Source: a virus. Taken from it: a stretch of DNA of 33,218 bases. The stretch lies in the IMG/VR virus record IMGVR_UViG_3300025870_000040, positions 1-33,218 of that record; one strand, written 5' to 3'. The notes under the pieces were generated by a model. The model searched no databases, was not told where the DNA came from, and saw only the letters and a list, made by a program, of their open reading frames with translations. Position numbers and translations under genes: made by a program. Below are positions 22,953 to 31,000 of the stretch, piece after piece (positions within the stretch are counted from its first letter, which is position 1; each line of letters starts with the position of its first letter).

Positions 22953-25799
22953 ATGGCATTAAGTCCTCAATTACAACAGTTCAAAAGCTCAGGCGTATAT
23001 CGTTTGGAGTTTGACAAATCACAGACAGTTAATATCCCTGCTGAGACTATTAGATTAGTTGTAGGTAGATCTAAAAAAGGTCCTTACAACATTCCAGTCT
23101 ATATAGAAAACGTAGAACAATTTACGCAAATATTCGGTAGCGTTGACAAGTCACTAGAGAAAAAAGGAATGTTTTTCCACAGATCAGCAAAAGAAACCCT
23201 TTCTAGAGGGCCAATTTTAGCTTTAAATTTAACAATAGCTGACGACCTAGATACAGTTGCAATGGTATCACCAGCAACTAATTCTTCAAAAGAAGGTTTA
23301 GGAGATATTCCACAAAGCGTACAATATAGTTCAGTATTTGATACTGATAAATTTTGGGTTCCTTCAGATCTAAAAGTATTGCAAGCTGCTGGAAATACAG
23401 AATCAGGTTCAAATCACGCCATAACATTCACAAATATCAAACAAGATCCAATTACAATTATTGTAAGACAAGCAGCTAATACTGCCGGATTTGAATTGAC
23501 GGCTAGAGAATGGTATGGAGAAGCTAATATTCCAGAAGGAATTGAAGAATTAGAATACGTATCAGATTACATGGTAGATGTTTTTATCTTTAAAGGTAAA
23601 TTCGACGCGGCAGAATTAAATAACGACCCAACATATGGTGGAATGTTTACAGATAAAGGTCTATTAAGATCTGAGTTTGCTAAATTCGCTGGATTAAGAG
23701 AAGTTAGTTTATTAGCACAGTATACTGGATCATTAATTCCAGAATTCATGGATAACGAAGGTCGTCAATTATACATTGAAACTTTAATTAACATCGAAGC
23801 TAGAAGAACAGGTTTATTCTGTGCAATAAATGAAGATGCGTTAGCACAAATTGACTTAGTAGGTAATACATTTGATGTATATCAAGATTATCAATTACTT
23901 TCACATAGAGTTGATCAAGCTATTGCACCTAGTACAGTAACAGGTTTAAATAAAATAATTAATATTGTTGGAGATGAATTGACAATATTAGATTATGATG
24001 GTAGTGGAGCAGGAGCAGACATTCTTGTAGGCCAGTGGCTTGAATCATCTGTAGACGGAGAATATGTACAAGTAACAGATATCGATTATGATGGAGCTAA
24101 TACAACATTAACTTTAACTGGAGCGCCAAACGAATCTGCATATAAAACATTTTCTCAAAATGGCGTAACGCCAGTTACCTTTGCTAATGTACCAGTATCG
24201 GTAGACGAAAATGGAAATATAGTTATAGACAGTCAATCTATTACACAACCTGGTTTTGCAAATAATAATAAATACTTAAAATCAGTTAATGCTGGAGAAT
24301 TTGTATTAGTAGGAAATGTTGATGAAGGTGTCGATTACAACGGAGTGGCAAAAACAGTTATATCTCCTGTAGGAAGTACAGGATTCGATCCTGTCGAATA
24401 CAACGGTAACTTAAATCAAATTTTACCGTTTGTGCACGTAGCAACAGAAAACTTCTTACAATTCGATATTTCAGAAAACGATAGAGCTGTAATGTTCCCA
24501 TTAGGTGGAGGCGCATATAATTATGATAACACTTCAGCTGGAGAATTTACATTCACAGTAAATACAGTATCTGATGACTTTGATTGGTCAAACATTAAAG
24601 TTGGTATGTATGTACCAGCAGATAAAGATGATTCTACTCCAATTAAAGCAGCAAGAATTACAAGAATTAAAAAAGAAATCAAAGATGATGCAACTCTTTA
24701 TAGATTCAGTATTTCTAGACACATAGTCAAAAGACCAGCATATGCTCTTAAGAGATATGAAGAGTCTACATCAACATATACTATGTTCCCATTAGTTGGT
24801 GCAACTCAAACTGAGAAATCTATTAAAGAATTACTAGACGTAATGGTTCCAGGATCAGGTCTAGCTAATACGTTAGTTGATAAAGATGCAATTACATTTA
24901 GATATGTTGTTGATACATTCGGTTCATTAGGAGTTGGAGGCACAATCTTAAACAAAGAGCAATTATCGCAACTTTGTAAAGAAAGACAAAACGCTTCTGC
25001 AATTCTTAACGCACCAATGGTAAAAGAATTTAAAGCTGCAACTAATCCTTCATTTAAGGATTCAGAAGGAGTATTTAAAGCAAGATTAGTTTCAACTGGA
25101 GGTAATTTAGACCTTAACCCAGATTCAATCTACACACTACCTTCAATTGGTGAAGGTGCAAACTTCGGATTCTATTATGGTCCAGGTTTAAATGTGTTAG
25201 AAAACGGAAGAGTTAAAGTAATTCCACCAGCAGCATACGTATCAAACAACTATATCGACAAATACTTAGACGCATTACCATGGTCTATCATCGCAGGACC
25301 AAGAAGAGGTGTTGTAGGTGGAATAGGTGTACAAGGTTTAGAATTTGCATTTGATAAAGATGACAGAGATTTCTTAGAGCCATTTGGATATAACCCAATC
25401 GTATTCGAAAGAGGCGTTGGTTTAACCATTAAAGGTAATAAGACTGCACAACAAGGTATTCAATCAGCGTTATCTTCAGCTCACGTGAGAGAAGCAATGA
25501 TCTACATTGAAGATGGTTTAGCAGAAATCTTGAAAAACTACTTATTCGAATTCAATAATGCTCAAACAAGATTAGAGATTAAGACTTTAGCAGATTCATT
25601 TATGGAATCAGTTAAAAAAGACGGAGGTGTATACGACTATAGAAATATTATGGACGGAACAAATAACACTAACGAAGTAATCGATAATAACATGGGTATT
25701 TTAGATACATTTGTTGAGCCAGTTAAAGGACTTGAAATCTTAGTATCGAGAGTAACTATCTTGAACACAGGAGAAATCGCAACTGGAAACTTTGCATAA
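22953..25799 (+). CDS. 18: Tail sheath protein gp18, enlarged
   Basis: The 948-aa product is a contractile sheath protein. The N-terminus (SPQLQQFKSSGVYRLEFDKS, then VVGRSKKGPYNIPVYIENVEQF and FGSVD) and the C-terminus (AKFAGLREVSLL, NYLFEFNNAQTRLEIKTLADSF and a final RVTILNTGEI strand) are typical of the T4 gp18 family. The conserved core GPRRGVVGGIGVQGLEFAFDKDD also fits. It is much longer than T4 gp18 (659 aa). Extra beta-rich, Gly/Asn/Asp-rich material lies at about residues 325-560 (for example TILDYDGSGAGADIL and TTLTLTGAPNESAY), probably a surface insertion. Tube gene follows, as in T4. Confidence 0.93.
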   Translation: MALSPQLQQFKSSGVYRLEFDKSQTVNIPAETIRLVVGRSKKGPYNIPVYIENVEQFTQIFGSVDKSLEKKGMFFHRSAKETLSRGPILALNLTIADDLDTVAMVSPATNSSKEGLGDIPQSVQYSSVFDTDKFWVPSDLKVLQAAGNTESGSNHAITFTNIKQDPITIIVRQAANTAGFELTAREWYGEANIPEGIEELEYVSDYMVDVFIFKGKFDAAELNNDPTYGGMFTDKGLLRSEFAKFAGLREVSLLAQYTGSLIPEFMDNEGRQLYIETLINIEARRTGLFCAINEDALAQIDLVGNTFDVYQDYQLLSHRVDQAIAPSTVTGLNKIINIVGDELTILDYDGSGAGADILVGQWLESSVDGEYVQVTDIDYDGANTTLTLTGAPNESAYKTFSQNGVTPVTFANVPVSVDENGNIVIDSQSITQPGFANNNKYLKSVNAGEFVLVGNVDEGVDYNGVAKTVISPVGSTGFDPVEYNGNLNQILPFVHVATENFLQFDISENDRAVMFPLGGGAYNYDNTSAGEFTFTVNTVSDDFDWSNIKVGMYVPADKDDSTPIKAARITRIKKEIKDDATLYRFSISRHIVKRPAYALKRYEESTSTYTMFPLVGATQTEKSIKELLDVMVPGSGLANTLVDKDAITFRYVVDTFGSLGVGGTILNKEQLSQLCKERQNASAILNAPMVKEFKAATNPSFKDSEGVFKARLVSTGGNLDLNPDSIYTLPSIGEGANFGFYYGPGLNVLENGRVKVIPPAAYVSNNYIDKYLDALPWSIIAGPRRGVVGGIGVQGLEFAFDKDDRDFLEPFGYNPIVFERGVGLTIKGNKTAQQGIQSALSSAHVREAMIYIEDGLAEILKNYLFEFNNAQTRLEIKTLADSFMESVKKDGGVYDYRNIMDGTNNTNEVIDNNMGILDTFVEPVKGLEILVSRVTILNTGEIATGNFA

Positions 25800-25807
25800 C
25801 AAAATTA

Positions 25808-25816
25808 GATATATAA
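25808..25816 (+). promoter_or_regulatory. Late-promoter-like motif GATATATAA
   Basis: Copy of the recurring 9-mer, ending 21 nt before the tail tube ATG. Confidence 0.65.
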
Positions 25817-25837
25817 AATAAATAAGAAATTAAAGAT

Positions 25838-26395
25838 ATGGCTTTACCACATTATTCAGAGGACCAAACGTCCAAAAAAGGCAAAAATTTTGAACCGGTA
25901 CAAGGAAACCTGTTTGAGGTAACTATTTTACCTCCAGACGGCGTAGCTGGACAAGAATTATTGCTCCAACATGTAAAATCAATTTCAGGTCTAGATACAT
26001 TGCACAATGCCGTATCACCTGTAGAACAGAAATACAAATTCGCAACTAGATCATATGCAGGTATGATAGATCAAACTGCGGTAGATGTTACTGTAAACTT
26101 TACATTAAATTTAAACGACTCTAACCAAGCATACTTATATAAAACTATGAGACAATGGTATAGAGCAGCATACAATCCAGAAACTGGCGAAATGGGTCTT
26201 AAGAAGAACTATGTCGGTACTATGGTAATTGTACAATTTAACAGAGAGGGTGATATTTACAGAAAGATTACACTTGATGATTGTTTCATTGTATCAGGTT
26301 TACCAATGACTGGAACTTTAGATTACGGTGCTCCAGAGCCTGTAGACTTAGAAGTTCAGTGGAGAGCTGATGTTTGGGCAGAAGAATTAAACTAA
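25838..26395 (+). CDS. 19: Tail tube protein gp19
   Basis: The 185-aa product is the inner tube subunit of the contractile tail. It has GNLFEVTILPPDG near the N-terminus, the central AVDVTVNFTLNLNDSNQAYLYKTMRQWYRAAYNPETGEMG block, which is diagnostic for T4-like tube proteins, and VQWRADVWAEE at the end. It is slightly longer than T4 gp19 (163 aa). A strong terminator follows directly, ending the sheath-tube unit. Confidence 0.95.
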   Translation: MALPHYSEDQTSKKGKNFEPVQGNLFEVTILPPDGVAGQELLLQHVKSISGLDTLHNAVSPVEQKYKFATRSYAGMIDQTAVDVTVNFTLNLNDSNQAYLYKTMRQWYRAAYNPETGEMGLKKNYVGTMVIVQFNREGDIYRKITLDDCFIVSGLPMTGTLDYGAPEPVDLEVQWRADVWAEELN

Positions 26396-26403
26396 TAACT
26401 TTT

Positions 26404-26440
26404 TAAAAGGAGGATCGCTTATGATGCCTCCTTTTATTTT
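26404..26440 (+). terminator. Rho-independent terminator after the tube gene
   Basis: TAAAAGGAGG and CCTCCTTTTA form a perfect 10-bp stem with a 13-nt loop, followed by TTTT. The A/T flanks make it usable in both directions. Confidence 0.85.
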
Positions 26441-26443
26441 GTA

Positions 26444-26454
26444 AGATAAATATA
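26444..26454 (+). promoter_or_regulatory. AT-rich element AGATAAATATA before the RHH gene
   Basis: The same 11-mer occurs in reverse orientation at 14713-14723, just before the reverse-strand gene. It contains GATAAATA, one base from the T4 late consensus TATAAATA. A promoter is expected here because a terminator precedes it. Confidence 0.35.
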
Positions 26455-26481
26455 TTATATTATTAACATATCATAAAGATT

Positions 26482-26703
26482 ATGACAAATCATAAATTAA
26501 CAAAAAAACTTCAGGTTCTCTTAACAGAAGATGAAGTGTCTCATGTTAATCGAGTCATTCTAAACGAAGCGCTAGAAAACGAAGAGAGACCTGTATCAGT
26601 AAGCGCATGGATTAGACAGTTGATCCAAGCCGAATTGAGCAAACAACAAATAGAACAAAAATCATTTATTAAACAAACTGTTAAAAACTTAAATAAAAAG
26701 TAA
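26482..26703 (+). CDS. Small ribbon-helix-helix (Arc/CopG-like) DNA-binding protein
   Basis: The 73-aa product reads as an RHH protein: a short strand KLQVLL, then helix A (EDEVSHVNRVILNEAL), a turn with RPVSVSAW, and helix B (IRQLIQAELSKQQ), followed by a basic tail. RHH proteins bind DNA as dimers and usually repress transcription. It lies alone between the tube terminator and the gp26-like gene, and its stop is followed after 1 nt by the next ATG, so it is cotranscribed with the chaperone and probably the tape measure module. A role in controlling tail genes or shutting off other genes is inference. The fold call is moderately sure. Confidence 0.7.
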   Translation: MTNHKLTKKLQVLLTEDEVSHVNRVILNEALENEERPVSVSAWIRQLIQAELSKQQIEQKSFIKQTVKNLNKK

Positions 26704-26704
26704 T

Positions 26705-27706
26705 ATGAGCGATAATAACAAAAAAAACGATAGCGATGCTATGAAAGCGTTAGACGCCAAAGATCAAATTAATCAAAGAACAGTAGAATCTCCACAAGAT
26801 ACTGAAGCTGATGCAATGATTGAAGAAATATCTTCAGTTGGATTAGGAAAGGTAAACATGGATCAATTTGGACAAGCAAGACCAGATAAATCTGCTGATC
26901 AGATGTTAGGTTGGCATCTTTTGAATAAAGATACTCTTCCGTCTAAGGGTAAATTTTATCCTGAAAATCTAGTAATACAAATTAGGTCTGCTAGAGCGAA
27001 GGAAATTAGACATTTTTCAACGATGGATGAAACCAACTACATCGACATGGAAGAAAAATTAAATGCTATAGTAGAGTCATGTACTCAACTATTGTCTGAT
27101 AAGCAAAAACTATCATATAAAGACCTCTTGGAAGAAGATAGGATAATTATCTTACTTAGCATCAGAGATTTATCTTTTCCAGAACCTGAAAATAAAATTA
27201 TTTTAAAGGGTAAAACTGAAAAAACTAAAAGACAAGTAGATGTTGAACTTTCTGTTTCTAACTTAATCCCATCTGTAGTTCCTACAGAAATAGAAGATTA
27301 TTATAGTAATACCGAAAGAACATATGTAATAAAAACAAGATCAGCTGGTGTTATTAGAATGAAGCCTCCTACTATAGGCATAATGGAAGAAGTTACTTCT
27401 TATTTAAAGGACAGGCAAGAAAAAGAAGTAGAATTAGACAAGGCATTTGTACAAATTTTACCTTATATTGCTGATAATTGGAGAAGTCTTAATTTACCAG
27501 GAATTTTTAACTTAGAAGTTGATTACAAATCTTGGTCTGAAAAGAAATTCATGATCGTTTATAGATTAGCTGAAAAAATGAAAATTGGAGTAGAAACTAC
27601 ACTTGAAACAGAATTCGACGGGGAGATTGCAAAAGCCCCTCTTGATTTCCCAGGTGGCATCAAAAGTCTTTTCATTATTTCAGATCTCGCTGGAGAATTA
27701 CTTTAA
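26705..27706 (+). CDS. 26: gp26-like baseplate/tail chaperone protein (T4_baseplate family), with probable +1 frameshift end
   Basis: The 333-aa product has the pattern of the T4 gp26-type family in phages (LLNKDTLPSKGKFYPENLVIQIRSARAKEI, then LLEEDRIIILLSIRDLSFPEP, then a TRSAGVIRMKPPTIGIMEE strand-helix). T4 gp26 is a baseplate hub component. In many phages proteins at this place, between tube and tape measure, act as tail assembly chaperones. The N-terminal 65 residues are acidic and probably disordered. The frame ends GELL-stop at CTT TAA G, a prfB-like +1 slip site, and the reading frame entered by slipping is open for 82 more codons. So both a short and an extended product are likely. 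Confidence 0.75.
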   Translation: MSDNNKKNDSDAMKALDAKDQINQRTVESPQDTEADAMIEEISSVGLGKVNMDQFGQARPDKSADQMLGWHLLNKDTLPSKGKFYPENLVIQIRSARAKEIRHFSTMDETNYIDMEEKLNAIVESCTQLLSDKQKLSYKDLLEEDRIIILLSIRDLSFPEPENKIILKGKTEKTKRQVDVELSVSNLIPSVVPTEIEDYYSNTERTYVIKTRSAGVIRMKPPTIGIMEEVTSYLKDRQEKEVELDKAFVQILPYIADNWRSLNLPGIFNLEVDYKSWSEKKFMIVYRLAEKMKIGVETTLETEFDGEIAKAPLDFPGGIKSLFIISDLAGELL

Positions 27707-27707
27707 G
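27701..27707 (+). other. Candidate programmed +1 frameshift site CTT-TAA-G
   Basis: Leu CTT at 27701-27703 is followed directly by the stop TAA. A +1 slip onto TTT at 27702-27704 places AAG at 27705 in the A site, in frame with the downstream ORF. The arrangement matches the CUU-stop slip site of bacterial prfB. No upstream Shine-Dalgarno stimulator is evident. Confidence 0.6.
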
Positions 27708-27737
27708 ACTAAGTTCTACCTGGGTATACATCTTAGA

Positions 27738-27953
27738 ATGCAGCCCTCGGAGATTGAAGAAATGTATTACTACGAGTTTTGGTATTATATTCAGAATCTT
27801 CAAGAGTACATCAAAGCTAAGAATAAACAATCAGAGGATCAACAAGAACAGGCAAATGAACAACATAATTCAATGAGTTCAAAATATAAAACGCCTTCGA
27901 TGCCCAAGATCCCAACAATGAAAGCACCTTCTATGAAGATGCCGAAATTTTAA
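27738..27953 (+). CDS. Second tail chaperone-like ORF (gp51-like position), probably read by +1 frameshift
   Basis: The frame is open from upstream of 27603 to 27953. The first ATG after the gp26-like stop is 27738, giving 71 aa (MQPSEIEEMYYYEFWYYIQ...). The residues immediately before that Met (KTKFYLGIHLR, from 27705) look like part of the same conserved helix. This argues that the frame is normally entered by +1 slippage at 27701, which would give a gp26 fusion of about 415 aa. An in-frame ATG at 27603 lies within gp26 and seems less likely. The tail is a repeated proline/methionine/lysine segment (SMPKIPTMKAPSMKMPKF). Position just before the tape measure is that of the lambda T domain. 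Confidence 0.6.
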   Translation: MQPSEIEEMYYYEFWYYIQNLQEYIKAKNKQSEDQQEQANEQHNSMSSKYKTPSMPKIPTMKAPSMKMPKF

Positions 27954-27954
27954 A

Positions 27955-27963
27955 GATATATAA
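27955..27963 (+). promoter_or_regulatory. Late-promoter-like motif GATATATAA before the tape measure gene
   Basis: Copy of the recurring 9-mer directly after the chaperone ORF stop, 64 nt before the TTG start. A perfect hairpin lies between motif and start. Confidence 0.6.
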
Positions 27964-27974
27964 TACAGTAGTAA

Positions 27975-27998
27975 GAAACACCACGTAAGTGGTGTTTC
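27975..27998 (+). promoter_or_regulatory. Perfect leader hairpin before the tape measure gene
   Basis: GAAACACCAC and GTGGTGTTTC form a perfect 10-bp stem with a GTAA loop, 11 nt after the late motif and 29 nt before the TTG start. No T-run follows (TATATACTT), so it is more likely a 5' stabiliser, processing signal or translational control element than an efficient terminator. Confidence 0.6.
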
Positions 27999-28027
27999 TA
28001 TATACTTAAAAAATACTTAATAAACAT

Positions 28028-31000
28028 TTGCAATTTCCAAAGTTTTTACAAAGCGCTTTCGATAGACTAGGTAACGATCAAGAATCGATGAAAGCAGTTG
28101 CTGCAAATACTGCAACAACCGCTGCTTCAGTTTCTGTAGGTGGTGCTTTATACGAAAGGGTTGATAAATTAGTAACTGCCATAGAAAGCCTTAAAGGTGG
28201 AATGGGTGGTAAAGCAAATTTTACAGAAGCACTCGCTCTTCGTATTGTTACACCCGCTCTTAAGCCTATTGGACTTGGTTTAGGATTTATTGTCGATGCA
28301 TTAGAAAGAGCACCGGAAGGTAAAGTACTAAAAGAAAAAATGGACGCCATCGTCGGTGGATTAACCAAACTAGGTGATGTCGCAAAATCTATTTTATCAT
28401 TCGCTGGATATATTATATTAGCAATACCGCTTCTTATGGTAGCAGCTGCTACTATTCCTATATGGGCTCCTTTATTATTTTTGGTTGTCAAGACGTTGAT
28501 GTTTGTGACAAAATCACTAGATAAAAAAGCATTAGAATCATTAAATAATTTAGGTGAAGTAGGTCTTAATTTATTAGCACTCGCTGGTTCACTTGCTATA
28601 ATTGGATTAATAGCAGTAACAGCTCTTAAAGGTACTTTAGCCGCAGGCTTAATAGTATTAGCAATAGGAGGTGTATTTATGTTGCTAGAAGAAATGGGAA
28701 TTTCAGAAACTTTAAAAACTGTAGGTACTAATTTAGCAACAGCAGGTTTAGGTATATTAGGTTTAGTGGTTTCTCTAGCATTAGCTGGATTAATAATATC
28801 AGCAGTTGGAGCCGAACCTATGTTTAAAGTTTTAGCTGTGGTTGGCGCAGTTGGACTTACATTCTTTATAGTAGGTCTTTTTTCAAATCAAATAGAAAAA
28901 GGAGCAAAGGCACTTATGTTTGCAGCAGGTTCAGTAATAATTTTAGGTTTAACTCTTTTATTTATGAAATTTGTTATGAGCCAATTAGGTGGTTCTGGTG
29001 TAGAAGGTGGTCCTATGTCATTGATAGATGCTTTACCATCGCTTGGTATTGTCTTAGGAATGGGTATCATTTTCGGTATTTTAGGCTTTGCGGCTGAAAA
29101 TATTGTTAAAGGTGCAGGAGCATTAATAGTTGGAGCCATTTCATTAATAGTATTGTCATTTGGATTAGATATGATCAGCGCGTCTGTTCCTGATCTTGAC
29201 ACATCTTTAGCTATATTAGGAATAGTTGGAGGATTAGGTATAGTATTTGGCTTAGCAGGAATTGGACCAGTTCCTATGGCTATAGCTTTAGGTGCTGCAG
29301 CAATGGCTGCGGTAGGAGTTTCTTTAATGGTTATTGCCGCAGGTTTAGCTATAATAGGACCCGTTGTTAAGGGTATGAAAATGGAAGAAGCTGAGCAAAT
29401 AGCAATCATAATAGGTGGATTGGCGCTTGGATTTGCAGCAGCAGGTTTAGCTGGTCCTTTGATATTATTAGGTTCAGCTGCAATGTTAGTGGCAGGTGTG
29501 GCAACTATTACAATAGCAGCAGCATTAGCCGTACTTGGACTTTTAGATTTCAGTTCACTTGGAACACTTAACGAAAAATCAAGCAAACCTTTTGGATTTT
29601 CTGGTGAAGTTAGTGAAGGTTTCTTAGGTTTTGGTAAGGGTCGTAAAAAGACTAACTTTGAAGTTGCAACAGAAGCAATTGCCGCTGGTGTAGCATTAGG
29701 ACCTTTGCAAATACTTGGAGTTATGACAGGTGCACCGGTATTACTTTTAGCTTCAGCTGCAATAATAGGTATTGCAACAGGTTTAAGACTATTTAAAGGA
29801 ATTCTTGGAGAAGTTAATTTAAGCGACCTCAAGAGTAATATGGAAACGATTGTTGACGCACTTGCGGGTGTTTTCGCAGGAGTTCATGAAAAATATCCAG
29901 GAGAAGCCGGCGAAGAAGGATTTTTAGCTGCTTTGACCGGAAAGGGTAAAAGAGGAAAATCACCAGTAGCACTTGGTATTTCAGCTGTCGCTGGAATGGG
30001 TAAAGCACTTACAGGTATTGCAAAAGGAACACAAGCCATGGCGAATTTAAAGTTCCCGACAGGATTTGATAAAGATGGTAAACCGACTGGATATGAAACT
30101 ATTAATCTAACAAAAGCAATACCACAATTAACATTAAACGTTAAAGACATAGTAACTGGGTTATCTGGTGCATTTGCAGAAGTAGGAGCAGCAAACGGAG
30201 GTGGCGGATGGTTTAGTAGTTCTAATTACGAAAAGGGTGTTAAAGTTGTTCAAGAAATGGGAACACCTCTTTACAATTTAGCAAACGGAGTACAGAACAT
30301 GGCGAACTTAAAGTTCCCATCTGGTTATGATAAAGATGGTAAACCTACAGGATATAAATCGATTGGCAATGTAGGTAAATTGGTTAAAGATTTAACTAAG
30401 AATACAAAGGCTATCATAAAAGGTTTAGCGTCAGTATTTGAAGATATTGGTAAAGGAGATGCAGCAGACACGAGTTGGTTTAGTAAGAATAGTTTTGAAA
30501 AAGGAATTCAGGTTACAGAAATGTTGGCTTCACCGTATGCTAGTTTGGCACAAACAGTGGATGATGTTGTATCTATTACAGGTAAAGTCACAGATGCAGA
30601 TGGTGTTAGAAAAAAAATATCTGCTATAGTAGAAGCTATAACATTATCTGGAGATAACGACATATCTTTAGTAGATGCTAAAAGTGATTTTGTTGAAGTA
30701 TTAGGAGACGCATACGCTAAAATGGGTAAAGCAATTCCTAAGATAATAGACTCAATAGCTAAATTTACAGTAGATAAAGCAAAATCATTTGCTAGTATAT
30801 TTGGTGGAGAATCACCAGCTGAGGCTTTTCCATTGAAAGAAAAATTCATGAGAGCCCTTACTGCGTCATATCTTAGAATGGCTGTTGCTATTCCATTAAT
30901 AGTAGGATCAATTAACACAGTACAAGCTGAACAATTAGATGCATTCTCAAACATATATGGAGGTTCTTTATCAAACTTAGAAGAATCAGCTGTAACAACT

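Noticed and set aside
28888-29832. 314-codon open frame on the - strand
   Set aside because: It lies wholly inside the tape measure gene. Its Ala/Pro/Ile/Ser-rich translation is what the reverse of a Gly/Ala/Ile-rich coding frame gives, and it has no start context.
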